Made by a program: the position numbers and the translations under genes. Source: JBQTKD01 sp052389435 (GTDB lineage Bacteria > Actinomycetota > Actinomycetes > Sporichthyales > Sporichthyaceae). Taken from it: a DNA stretch of 64,000 nucleotides. Below the pieces are notes generated by a model that saw only the letters and a program-made list of their open reading frames with translations, made no database searches and had not been told where the DNA came from. Where the stretch lies: NCBI GenBank assembly GCA_052389435.1, contig JBQTIB010000060.1:9125-73124 (forward strand), written 5' to 3'. Positions 45,205 to 53,397 of this stretch are shown here, piece by piece (position 1 is the stretch's first letter; every line of letters begins with the position of its first letter).

Positions 45205-45253
45205 AAGCGCGCGGCGACGTCGACGCGGCCGATTGCGCCGACGGACGGCGAGG

Positions 45254-45583
45254 GTGGGTCTCCCAGTGCAGACCGCCGGTCGGTTCGACGGGGTGAATCG
45301 GCGGCTGGACGCGCACGACCGCGGGTTCGCCGAGATGCGGGCGGGTTTCGACGCCCCGGCGGCCGGCATGCAGCACCTCGCCGAGATGCCGACCATCCTC
45401 CTGGAGCGCCCGAGGGAGCAACCGCCGCAGCCGTGCAGGACGCCCCGGCGGTTGTCGTCGGCCGAGCGTCGTCGTGCGCCGATGCTCCGTCGTCGACCAA
45501 CCGCGCACTCCAGCGGCCCGACACAGGTGGTTGGTATCTCTGCGGAGTCGGGCCGCTTCCGTGCGCATTGGTATAAACGCAGG
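45254..45583 (+). pseudogene. Possible relic of a coiled-coil gene in the 391-bp gap
   Basis: From GTG 45254 a frame reads GRFDGVNRRLDAHDRGFAEMRAGFDA and then MQHLAEMPTILLER, a heptad-like pattern (FDxxxRRLDxHDxxFxEM) typical of small bacterial coiled-coil proteins. It then turns Arg/Pro-rich and runs in frame, without a stop, into the phosphatidyltransferase gene at 45584. It has no good ribosome site. It may be a decayed gene fragment; an N-terminal extension of the downstream protein is less likely because that gene has its own -10 box. Confidence 0.3.
45572..45577 (+). promoter_or_regulatory. -10 element TATAAA of the CDP-alcohol phosphatidyltransferase gene
   Basis: TATAAA, conspicuous in this GC-rich stretch, is 6 nt from ATG 45584. 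It supports this start and a leaderless mRNA. Confidence 0.5.
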
Positions 45584-46393
45584 ATGCCTGCCGCGCCCCG
45601 CCCTTCCCTGGCCGAACTGCGGGCGGTGGCACAGCCCCCCGCGGTCCTGTCGCGGCACAACGCCGAGCACTGGGCCGGCATCGCCTACGGGCGCAAGATC
45701 TCGATCCACATCACGCGCGCGCTGGTCAACACGCGGATCACCCCGGACGCCATCACCTGGGGGATGATCCTCGCCGGGGCGGGCGCGGCGATCGCCCTGT
45801 CGTTCCCGGGATGGTGGACCGCGGTCCTCGCGATGCTGCTGATCCAACTGCAGCTGATCCTGGACTGCTCCGACGGCGAACTGGCCCGTTGGCGCAACAA
45901 GACCGGCGCGAGCGGGGTGTACCTGGACCGCATCGGGCACTACGTCACCGAGGCCGGGCTCACCGCGGCGCTCGGCATCCGGGCCGGCGGCGGCTGGGAC
46001 TCCCTCGACGGCTGGGCGACGATCGGTTTCGCCACCGCGACGGTGACGCTGCTGGTCAAGGCCGAGACCGACCTCGTCCACACCGCGCGTGCGCTGGCGA
46101 AGCTGCCGCCCACCGCCAACGGCGAGCAGACCATCCGCACCAGGGGCCTGCGCGGCGCCCGCGCGATCTTCGGCTTCTTCCCGATCCACCGCGCGCTGCT
46201 GGCGCTGGAGTTCTCGGTCGTCTGCATGCTCGTCGCGATCGGCGACGCGCTCGCCGACAGCGACAACGGCATCAAGGTGCTCTGCGCCGCGATGCTGCCC
46301 ATCGCGATGTTCGTCGCCGGCGGTCACCTGCTCGCGATCCTGCTGTCGAACCGGCTGCGCCCCCCGGCGGAGCAGCCGGTGCAGCAGCCGTGA
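45584..46393 (+). CDS. CDP-alcohol phosphatidyltransferase family protein (fourth Asp replaced by His)
   Basis: A 269-aa membrane enzyme with about six helices. The CDP-AP motif D94-x-x-D97-G98-x-x-A101-R102-(x8)-G111-x3-D115-x3-D is present except that the last Asp, normally the catalytic base, is His119 (YLDRIGHY). The family joins a CDP-activated alcohol phosphate to a hydroxyl acceptor, as in phosphatidylinositol phosphate synthesis. The substitution suggests altered catalysis or a subfamily adaptation. It overlaps the GT4 gene by GTGA. Confidence 0.9.
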   Translation: MPAAPRPSLAELRAVAQPPAVLSRHNAEHWAGIAYGRKISIHITRALVNTRITPDAITWGMILAGAGAAIALSFPGWWTAVLAMLLIQLQLILDCSDGELARWRNKTGASGVYLDRIGHYVTEAGLTAALGIRAGGGWDSLDGWATIGFATATVTLLVKAETDLVHTARALAKLPPTANGEQTIRTRGLRGARAIFGFFPIHRALLALEFSVVCMLVAIGDALADSDNGIKVLCAAMLPIAMFVAGGHLLAILLSNRLRPPAEQPVQQP

Positions 46394-47544
46394 GCCCGGC
46401 CCGCCGCCCGAGCGCCTCGAGCCACGACGAGCGTTCCGAGCGCCGCATGCGCATCGCGCTGCTCGCGCCCGCGAACAACGTCCACACGCACAAGTGGCTC
46501 GACTTCTACGACCGGCGCGGGATCGACGTCTACGCGATCAGCCTCGAGCCGCACCGCGACCTCGAGGGCCACCGCTGGCCCCGGGTGAAGACCGCGTACC
46601 TGCCGATGGCCTTCGGTCACAAGGCCGCCTACCTGCTGACCGTCCGCCGGCTCAAGGCGCTCCTCGCCCAGGCCGACCCGGACCTCGTCCACGCCCACTA
46701 CGTCTCCAGCTACGGCCTGCTCGGCGCGATGGCCGACCGCCACCCGTACGTGGTCTCGGTCTGGGGCAGCGACATCTACGACTTCCCGCAGGCCGGGGCG
46801 ATGCAGCGACGGATGGTCGAGTTCGCGCTCGGCCGGGCCGACGCCATCTGCTCGACCAGCCAGGTCATGCGCCAGGAGACCGGCAAGTACAGCGACAAGC
46901 CCGTCGCGGTCACGCCGTTCGGCGTCGACACGGACCGCTTCGTGCCGAACCCGCGCCCGGCCGACGACCGGGTCGCGTTCGGCATCGTCAAGACGATGGA
47001 CGACAAGTACGGCATCGACGTCCTGCTGCACGGCTTCCGCCGCTACCTCGACACCGCCCCGGCCGAACTCGCCGAGCGCAGCGACCTCGTCATCGTCGGC
47101 GGCGGCCCGAAGCTCGACGCCTACCGGGAACTCGCGGCGTCGCTGAAGCTCGGCGACGCCGTGCGCTTCACCGGCAAGATCCCGCACGCCGACGTGCCCG
47201 GCACGCTCGCGGCCCTGGACGTGTTCGTCGTCCCCTCGGTGCTGGACAGCGAAAGCTTCGGGGTGGCCGCGGTCGAGGCGCAGGCCTGCGGGCTGCCCGT
47301 CGTCGTCTCCGACTGCGGCGGGCTGCCGGAGGTCGTCCTCGACGGCCGCACCGGCTTCGTCGTGCCCCGCCGAGACCCCGACGCCCTCGCCGCTCGGCTC
47401 CGCGACCTCGCGGTGGACCCGGCGCTGCGCGCCCGCCTCGGCGTCGCGGCGCGCGAGCACGCGGTGGCGGCCTACACGTGGGAGAGCAACGCCGGTCTCA
47501 TGCTCGACGTCTATGCCGGTCTCGACGTAGCCACCGCACGCTGA
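46390..47544 (+). CDS. Glycosyltransferase family 4
   Basis: A 384-aa GT-B enzyme. The N-terminal Rossmann domain opens with RIALLAPANNVHTHKWLDFY, has DLVHAHYVSSYGLLGA and VSVWGSDIYDFP; the C-terminal domain carries VGGGPKLDAYRELA and the E-x7-E motif in DSESFGVAAVEAQACGLPVV. It probably adds a sugar to a lipid-linked precursor. GTG 46390 overlaps the phosphatidyltransferase stop. The next gene lies 273 bp away; that gap has TACGCT (47746-47751) as a possible -10 box for the ABC genes. Confidence 0.92.
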   Translation: MSPARRPSASSHDERSERRMRIALLAPANNVHTHKWLDFYDRRGIDVYAISLEPHRDLEGHRWPRVKTAYLPMAFGHKAAYLLTVRRLKALLAQADPDLVHAHYVSSYGLLGAMADRHPYVVSVWGSDIYDFPQAGAMQRRMVEFALGRADAICSTSQVMRQETGKYSDKPVAVTPFGVDTDRFVPNPRPADDRVAFGIVKTMDDKYGIDVLLHGFRRYLDTAPAELAERSDLVIVGGGPKLDAYRELAASLKLGDAVRFTGKIPHADVPGTLAALDVFVVPSVLDSESFGVAAVEAQACGLPVVVSDCGGLPEVVLDGRTGFVVPRRDPDALAARLRDLAVDPALRARLGVAAREHAVAAYTWESNAGLMLDVYAGLDVATAR

Positions 47545-47817
47545 GGAACGTGCTCGACCTCGGCCGACAGCGCACTGGAACACGGCCGGTGGGCCGCGGA
47601 ACGCGGCTCTACTGCGCTGTCGGGTGAGAACCGCACCGTTGCGTGCGTGACGGGCGTCAGCGCAACGACGGCCGTTCGGTGGTGTTCATCAGCACTATCG
47701 GCTCCGTTGCACCGCGTGTGCGCCTCGTTGCGATCTTCGCCGCCCTACGCTTGGCGGTGCGTGCCGCCGGATCCGTCGGCGCGGGCGTCGTCGTGGTCGG
47801 CCGAAGGGGGCGCACAG

Positions 47818-48618
47818 GTGGGGCGGTTGCGCACGCTCGTCGCGCGGCGCCGCATTCTGGCCCTGCTGATCACCCGCGACCTGAAGGTCAAGTACTCCGA
47901 CTCCACTCTCGGGTACCTCTGGACCGTGCTCGAGCCCCTGCTCATGGCCACGGTCTACTGGTTCGTCTTCACGCGGGTCTTCCCGCGCGGAGACATCGCC
48001 CAGGACCCGTACGTCATTTTCCTGCTCACCGCGCTGCTGCCGTGGATGTGGGCCTCGGCCGTCATCAACGCGGCGCCGCGGTCCATCGCCGGCGAAGCGC
48101 GCCTCGTGCGATCGGTCGACGTCCCCCGCGAGATCTGGGTGCTGCGCACCGTCGGATCGAAGTTCTTCGAGTTCCTCTTCGCGATCCCGGTGGTCGTGCT
48201 CTTCATGGCGATCCTGCAGCACGGCGCGAACTGGTACGTCCTGCTCGTCCCGGTCGCGATGGGCCTGCAGTGGGTCACGATGGTCGGGATCGCGCTGATC
48301 CTCGCGCCGGTGACGGTGATGATGACCGACGTCGAGCGGCTGATCCGGATCATCGTGCGGATGGGCTTCTACCTGTGCCCGGTGCTCTACAGCGCGAATT
48401 CGGTGCTGGAGAACGAGAAGGTCCCGGAGATCGTGAAGGTCTTCTACGAACTGAACCCGCTCACCTCGATCCTGAGCATGTACCGGGGCGCGGTCTTCCA
48501 CGACGAGATGCCGACCTTCGCCACCGCCGCCCAGGGCACGGTCGTCGCGTTCCTGCTCCTCGGCATCGGCATCTGGACCTTCCGCAAGCTCGAGCCGGCC
48601 GTGCTGAAGGAGATCTGA
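47818..48618 (+). CDS. ABC-2 type polysaccharide/teichoic-acid export permease (Wzm/TagG-like)
   Basis: A 266-aa protein with six helices. RDLKVKYSDSTLGYLWTVLEPLLMATVYWFVFTRVF (residues about 18-53) is the diagnostic start of Wzm/TagG/RfbD exporters, and LNPLTSILSMYRGAVF lies near the C-terminus. GTG 47818 follows AAGGGGG by about 8 nt; a longer in-frame N-terminus is out of family. It pairs with the ATPase gene 3 nt downstream to move a lipid-linked polymer to the outer face of the membrane. Confidence 0.93.
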   Translation: MGRLRTLVARRRILALLITRDLKVKYSDSTLGYLWTVLEPLLMATVYWFVFTRVFPRGDIAQDPYVIFLLTALLPWMWASAVINAAPRSIAGEARLVRSVDVPREIWVLRTVGSKFFEFLFAIPVVVLFMAILQHGANWYVLLVPVAMGLQWVTMVGIALILAPVTVMMTDVERLIRIIVRMGFYLCPVLYSANSVLENEKVPEIVKVFYELNPLTSILSMYRGAVFHDEMPTFATAAQGTVVAFLLLGIGIWTFRKLEPAVLKEI

Positions 48619-48621
48619 GGC

Positions 48622-49734
48622 ATGCCGCGGAAGGCCGACGGGCCGGTGATCGTCGCCGAAAATCTCGGGATCAAGTTCTACGAGAATCGGCGGCGCAAGA
48701 TGCGCCTGCGCGAAACGCTCACCAAGGGTCGGTCCGCCGCTCCCGCCAAGAAGGAGTTCTGGGCCCTGCGCGAGGTGTCCTTCTCGATCGAGCGCGGCGA
48801 GGCCGTCGGCGTCGTCGGCGGCAACGGCCACGGCAAGAGCACGCTGCTGCGCCTGATCGCGGGCGTCATGATTCCCGACGAGGGGTCGGTCCTGCTCCGC
48901 GGCAAGGTCGCGCCGATGATCGAGGTCACCGGTGGCTTCGTCGGCGACCTGACCGTGCGGGACAACATCTGGCTGGCGGCGGGTCTGAAGGGCCTGTCCA
49001 AGAAGCAGATCTCCGAACGGTTCGAGGAGATCGTCGAGTGGGCCGAGATCGGCCACCGCCTCGACACCCCGTTCCGTCACCTGTCCTCGGGCATGAAGGC
49101 CAAGGTCGGCTTCTCGGTCATCACCACCGTCGACCGGCCCGTCGTGCTCGTCGACGAAGTCCTCGCCGTCGGGGACCGGGCCTTCCGGCAGAAGTGCTTC
49201 GTGCGCATGCAGCAGATGCTCGGCCAGGGCAAGACGGTCCTGCTGGTCTCGCACAACGCCGCCCAGGTCGAGCGGTTCTGCACCCGCGGGCTCTACCTGC
49301 GCGAGGGGCGCCTGATCAACGACGGTCCGGTCGCGGAGATCCTGACCCAGTACGGCAAGGACGCGATGGACAAGGGCGAGGACGACCGCTCCGCGCTGCG
49401 GGCGCGCAGCCGGGCGGCGCGCCTGATGCGAGAGGCCGAGGACGCCGAGGACGCCGAGGGTCTCGAGGACCTCGAGCCCTTCGAGCCGACCCCTGCGCCG
49501 AAGAAGGCGGCACCGGCCAAGAAGGCCGCGCCCGCCAGGAAGGCCGCGCCCGCCAAGAAGGTCGCACCCGCCGAGAACGCGGCGCCGGCCGAGAAGGCGA
49601 CCCCGGTGGCACAGGGCCCCGGCGAGGACGTCGGACCTCGCCCGGCCGGCCGGCACGCCGGCCCGCCGGCCGAGCAACTGTCGCTGGACACCGCATCCGA
49701 GCCCGAGGCCGGCGCCCGGTGGGACGACGGATGA
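48622..49734 (+). CDS. ABC exporter ATP-binding protein (Wzt/TagH-like) with Lys/Ala/Pro tail
   Basis: A 370-aa protein. Walker A GGNGHGKST (near residue 71), the unusual signature LSSGMKAKVGFS of Wzt/TagH ATPases, Walker B VVLVDEVLAVGD and the switch His in LLVSHN are all seen. The nucleotide-binding domain ends near residue 245. No carbohydrate-binding Wzt-C domain follows; the tail has an acidic AEDAEDAEGLEDLE stretch, then KKAAPAKKAAPARKAAPAKK-type repeats. It overlaps the next gene by ATGA. Confidence 0.93.
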   Translation: MPRKADGPVIVAENLGIKFYENRRRKMRLRETLTKGRSAAPAKKEFWALREVSFSIERGEAVGVVGGNGHGKSTLLRLIAGVMIPDEGSVLLRGKVAPMIEVTGGFVGDLTVRDNIWLAAGLKGLSKKQISERFEEIVEWAEIGHRLDTPFRHLSSGMKAKVGFSVITTVDRPVVLVDEVLAVGDRAFRQKCFVRMQQMLGQGKTVLLVSHNAAQVERFCTRGLYLREGRLINDGPVAEILTQYGKDAMDKGEDDRSALRARSRAARLMREAEDAEDAEGLEDLEPFEPTPAPKKAAPAKKAAPARKAAPAKKVAPAENAAPAEKATPVAQGPGEDVGPRPAGRHAGPPAEQLSLDTASEPEAGARWDDG

Positions 49735-51251
49735 CCTCGCTGATCCTGGTGGTGGACGCGGCCGCCGACGACGGCGGTCCCGCGGCGCTGCTGCCCGCCC
49801 CGGCGGCGATCAGCGGCTCTCCCGGCACGGTGCTCGGCCGCCTGCTCGCGCAGTTGGCGCGGTACGGGCTCAGCCCGGCGGCGGTCGTCGCACGCTCGGA
49901 CTGGCACTCCCTGATCTCGCCGCACCTGCCCTCCTCGACACCGATCATGGGGTACCTGGACACCGGCGGTGCGCTGGCCTCGCTGGCCTCCCAGTTCGCG
50001 TCCTCGCCGGGGCCGGTGGTCGTGGTGCACGCCGACGTCGTCCTGCACGACGGCCTGCTCGGGGACCTGGTCGCGGATCCGCGCCTGGCCAACGCCCTGA
50101 TCTCCGTTCCGGCCGACCCGCCGCGGATCCGCGTGCACGAGGGCCGGGTCCTCGCCGCCGGCTCCGCCTCGCACGCCATCCACGGCGCCAACGCCTCCGC
50201 GGGAGGCCTGCTGCGCATCGCGCACGAAGACCTCGAGCCACTCGTAGGCGCCTGCTGGGAGATGTCCGGCATGGTCACCGTCCTCGGGTGGACGAGCGAC
50301 CTGTCCGAACTGCTGTCGCTCGCCCTGGTCCGCGTCGGGGGTCCGGTCGCCGCGATCGAGGCGGGCGGCTACGTGTGCGCCCGCCCGCGCAACGACGCCG
50401 ACGCGATCGCGCTGGCGACGCGGCTGGCGCAGATCAGCGAGCACCGCATCCGCCTGGCCCGCGTCGCCCGGCCGGACGACGGCTTCTACTCCACGTTCGT
50501 CGTCCGCCGGATCTCCCCGAAGCTGACCGACTTCGCGGTCCGGCGCATGTGGAGCCCGAACGCCATCACGATGATCGCGCTGGTCGTCGCCCTCGCCGCG
50601 GCCGAGTGCTTCTGGCGCGGAACGACGCTCTGGCTGATCGTCGGAGCGCTGCTGCTGCAGGTCTCGCTGTGCATCGACTGCGTCGACGGGGAGACCGCCC
50701 GCTACACCCGCCGCTTCACCCCGCTCGGCGCGTGGCTGGACGCGACCACGGACCGGGTCAAGGAGTACGCCGTCTACGCCGGGCTCGCGCTCGGTGCGGC
50801 CCGGACCGGGGATCCGGTGTGGACGCTGGCGGCGGCGACGCTGGCCCTGCAGGTCTTCCGCAACTTCGTCGACTTCGGCTTCGTCGCCACGATCCCGTCG
50901 CGGACCCCGCCACCGCCGCCTCGGGTGTCCCTGCGCGAGACCGAGCCGAGCGGCGGGCCCGCGGGCGAGGACGCGCTCGCCGGGCGAGGCGTCGCGGTCA
51001 TGGGCCAGGGCGCGATCGCGCTGTCGAACCGGACCTCGAAGACCGCGGCCCTGAAGTGGGCCAAGCGCATGGTGTTCCTGCCGATCGGCGAACGCTGGCT
51101 GATCATCTCCGTCGCCGCCGCGGTGAGCGGGCCCCGGGCGGTGTTCGTGGTCCTGCTGGCCCTCGGCGCGGTCTCCGCGGTCTACGCGACCGCCGGCCGA
51201 GTCCTGCGCGCCCTGGCCGCGCCGGCTCCGCGAACCGAGGTCGCGGCGTGA
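49731..51251 (+). CDS. Two-domain protein: degenerate nucleotidyltransferase-like domain + CDP-alcohol phosphatidyltransferase
   Basis: A 506-aa protein. Residues 1-245 resemble a nucleotidyltransferase fold (VVVVHADVVLHDGL near residue 98) but lack the G-x-G-x-R loop. From 275 on it is a membrane CDP-AP domain with a full motif: D316, D319-G320, A323-R324, G333, D337, D341. The order recalls the archaeal-type IPCT-DIPP synthase fusions. The first domain looks catalytically dead, and the separate nucleotidyltransferase at 44476-45192 could supply the CDP donor. ATG overlaps the ABC stop; the end overlaps the DUF5941-type gene. Confidence 0.87.
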   Translation: MTSLILVVDAAADDGGPAALLPAPAAISGSPGTVLGRLLAQLARYGLSPAAVVARSDWHSLISPHLPSSTPIMGYLDTGGALASLASQFASSPGPVVVVHADVVLHDGLLGDLVADPRLANALISVPADPPRIRVHEGRVLAAGSASHAIHGANASAGGLLRIAHEDLEPLVGACWEMSGMVTVLGWTSDLSELLSLALVRVGGPVAAIEAGGYVCARPRNDADAIALATRLAQISEHRIRLARVARPDDGFYSTFVVRRISPKLTDFAVRRMWSPNAITMIALVVALAAAECFWRGTTLWLIVGALLLQVSLCIDCVDGETARYTRRFTPLGAWLDATTDRVKEYAVYAGLALGAARTGDPVWTLAAATLALQVFRNFVDFGFVATIPSRTPPPPPRVSLRETEPSGGPAGEDALAGRGVAVMGQGAIALSNRTSKTAALKWAKRMVFLPIGERWLIISVAAAVSGPRAVFVVLLALGAVSAVYATAGRVLRALAAPAPRTEVAA

Positions 51252-51856
51252 AACTCGCGATGCCCGCGCGCGGCGGAGAGTTGGACCAGATCGCCGACGT
51301 CGGCCCGCTCAGCCGCGTCGCCGCCGCCTCCATCCCCGTGGTCGCGCCGTGGCTGCCGCTCGTGGTGGCCGCCTTCGCCGCGATCGCCACCGGACTGGTC
51401 GCCTCCCCGGAGCGGCGGGCGACGACCGCGCTGTTCCTGCTGCTGACCGTCGCGGTGGCGATTCCGGCCTGGCGCACGCCGGTGGGCGGCCGGTTCGGGT
51501 GGCTCGTTCCGAGCGTGGTCCGGGCCATCGAGTACGGCCTCGTCGTGCGCATCGTGGCGGTGGTGGCCCCGGACGCGATGCCCGCGGCGTTCGCCCTGCT
51601 CTGCGCGATCGCCTACCACCACTACGACACCGTCTACCGCTGGCGCTACCAGAAGACCGGGCCGCAGGAGTCGGTGTTCCGCATCGGCCTCGGCTGGGAC
51701 GGGCGCCTCGTCCTGCTGGCGATGCTCCTCCTCGCGACCGACGACCTCCGCTGGCCCCTGTTCGTGGCCGCGATCGCGCTCGGCGCGCTGTTCGTGGCCG
51801 AGAGCGCGGCGGGGTGGCGACGCTGGCTGCGGGACCCGTTCACCCGTTCGGCCTAA
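51248..51856 (+). CDS. DUF5941-type membrane protein
   Basis: A 202-aa protein with about five helices (residues about 28-185) and the polar block AIAYHHYDTVYRWRYQKTGPQ near residue 118, which may lie at the membrane surface. It matches the domain that in streptomycetes is, as I recall, fused to the C-terminus of the CDP-AP protein; here it is a separate gene coupled by a GTGA overlap. Function is unknown. The following 257 bp (51857-52113) contain only imperfect GCCCGTCCGCCG-type repeats and the next gene's ribosome site. Confidence 0.8.
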   Translation: MKLAMPARGGELDQIADVGPLSRVAAASIPVVAPWLPLVVAAFAAIATGLVASPERRATTALFLLLTVAVAIPAWRTPVGGRFGWLVPSVVRAIEYGLVVRIVAVVAPDAMPAAFALLCAIAYHHYDTVYRWRYQKTGPQESVFRIGLGWDGRLVLLAMLLLATDDLRWPLFVAAIALGALFVAESAAGWRRWLRDPFTRSA

Positions 51857-52113
51857 CGCCCCGCCCGCGGCCCGCGGCCGACACCACCCGTGCGCCGCCC
51901 CGCCCGTCCGCCGCCCTGCCCGTCCGCCGTTCTGCCCGTCCACCGTGCCGCCGGCCACCGTCCCGCCGGCCACCGCCTGCCGTCCGACGCCGAGAATCGC
52001 CCGGTCGACGCATTCGGGGGCGTCGTTCGGCGCGTCCGACTTGTCCCCAACCGTCCCATCCGTCACTTTGGCACCACGGCCAACGGCGAGCGACGCGGGA
52101 GGGAACGGACGGC

Positions 52114-53397
52114 ATGCGATCGACGGCAACCCTGTCCGCCCTCGCGACGATCGCGGGGGCGGCCTTCGTGGGCCCGGCGCTGCCGGGAAGCGCCGACGCC
52201 GCGCCGACCGGCGTCGCGCCGCGCATCGCCACGCTGGACCTGGACCCGGCCCACCTGCGCGGCAGCGTCGGCGGGCTCGTCGGGCCCGTGTGGGAGGCCG
52301 TCTCCTTCGACCTGCTCGGGCTGGTCTGGTCCGGCGAGGCCCGCCTGCCGCAGATGAGCGTCCGCACCCGATCCGACGGAGCGTGGCGCGCCTGGCGGCA
52401 CCTGCACGTCGACGCCGACGGTCCCGACGTCGCCGACCCAGTCGAGGGTGCGACCGCGGGCACCGCCCCGCTCTGGGCCGAAGGCTCCGACGGCGTCCAG
52501 CTCCGCGTCGAAGCCCCCGTCCTGGCCCTGCCCGCGGATCTGCGCCTCGTGCTGGTCGATCCCGGCGAGGCCCCGAGCGACGCCGCCGAGTTCGCCGAGG
52601 CCTCCTCGGGCGCCTCCGGGCCGCCGCCCATCGCCTCGCGGGCGCAGTGGAAGGCGGACGAAGGACTGCGGGAGCAGGCGCGCTACACCGGCGAGGTCCG
52701 AGCCGCTTTCGTGCACCACACCGACGACGGCAACTCCTACGCGCGCAGCGACGTGCCGCGCATGATTCGGGCGATCTACGCCTTCCACGTCAAGGGCCGC
52801 GGATGGGCCGACCTCGGCTACAACTTCGTCGTGGACCGCTGGGGCCGGGTCTGGGAGGGCCGAGCGGGCGGGGTGGAACGCTCCGTGCGGGGCGCGCACA
52901 CGGGCGGGTTCAACGTCGACAGCGTCGGCATCGCCGTGATGGGGGAGTTCACCCACCGCCGGCCGCGGCGCGAGGTCCTGGAGTCCCTCGCCCGGCTGAT
53001 CACCTGGAAGTTCGATCGCGCCGACTCCGCCCTGACCCCGCTCGGCCGCAGCAGGCTCACCTCGACCGGCTCGGAGAACTCCCGCTACGACAAGGGCGAG
53101 GAAGCCTCCTTCCGGCGCATCTCCGGCCATCGGGACGCCAGCCACACGCTGTGTCCCGGCCGCCACCTCTACGACGCGCTGCCGGAGGTCCGCCGCCGGG
53201 TCGCCGCCCTCCAGCGTCGGGCCGACCTCGAACGGGGGAGCGCGGAGTTCGGGCAGCCGCGCGGCTTCCGCGGACTCCTCGACCCGCCGCTGGATCCCGT
53301 CGCGCCGCCCGCGCCGTGGGGCGAGGTCCGCAAGCAGTCCGATCCCTGGGCGCGCCCGGACCCTCCGCCGTTCACCCCGCCGGAAGGCGATGGGTGA
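52114..53397 (+). CDS. Secreted PGRP-domain N-acetylmuramoyl-L-alanine amidase
   Basis: A 427-aa exported protein. A signal peptide (MRSTATLSALATIAGAAFVG ... ADA) precedes a beta-rich N-terminal domain (about 30-165). A PGRP/amidase_2 domain (about 170-350) follows, with AAFVHHTDDGNSY, GYNFVVDRWGRVWEGRAGG, HTGGFNVDSVGIAVMGEF and the zinc-site H/C pair in SGHRDASHTLCPG. It should cut the amide between muramic acid and the stem peptide. GGAGGG lies about 10 nt before ATG 52114. The 3' end overlaps the TIGR03089 gene by 26 nt. Confidence 0.93.
   Translation: MRSTATLSALATIAGAAFVGPALPGSADAAPTGVAPRIATLDLDPAHLRGSVGGLVGPVWEAVSFDLLGLVWSGEARLPQMSVRTRSDGAWRAWRHLHVDADGPDVADPVEGATAGTAPLWAEGSDGVQLRVEAPVLALPADLRLVLVDPGEAPSDAAEFAEASSGASGPPPIASRAQWKADEGLREQARYTGEVRAAFVHHTDDGNSYARSDVPRMIRAIYAFHVKGRGWADLGYNFVVDRWGRVWEGRAGGVERSVRGAHTGGFNVDSVGIAVMGEFTHRRPRREVLESLARLITWKFDRADSALTPLGRSRLTSTGSENSRYDKGEEASFRRISGHRDASHTLCPGRHLYDALPEVRRRVAALQRRADLERGSAEFGQPRGFRGLLDPPLDPVAPPAPWGEVRKQSDPWARPDPPPFTPPEGDG

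Noticed and set aside
47643..51251. A 1202-codon plus-strand open frame seeming to be one giant protein
   Set aside because: Only the last part (from 49731) is real and in frame; the rest is an out-of-frame shadow of the Wzm and Wzt genes, which have their own motifs and ribosome sites.
51857..52113. Possible coding region between the DUF5941-type gene and the amidase gene
   Set aside because: It is dominated by imperfect GCCCGTCCGCCG-type repeats that keep frames open; no recognisable protein sequence or start signal.
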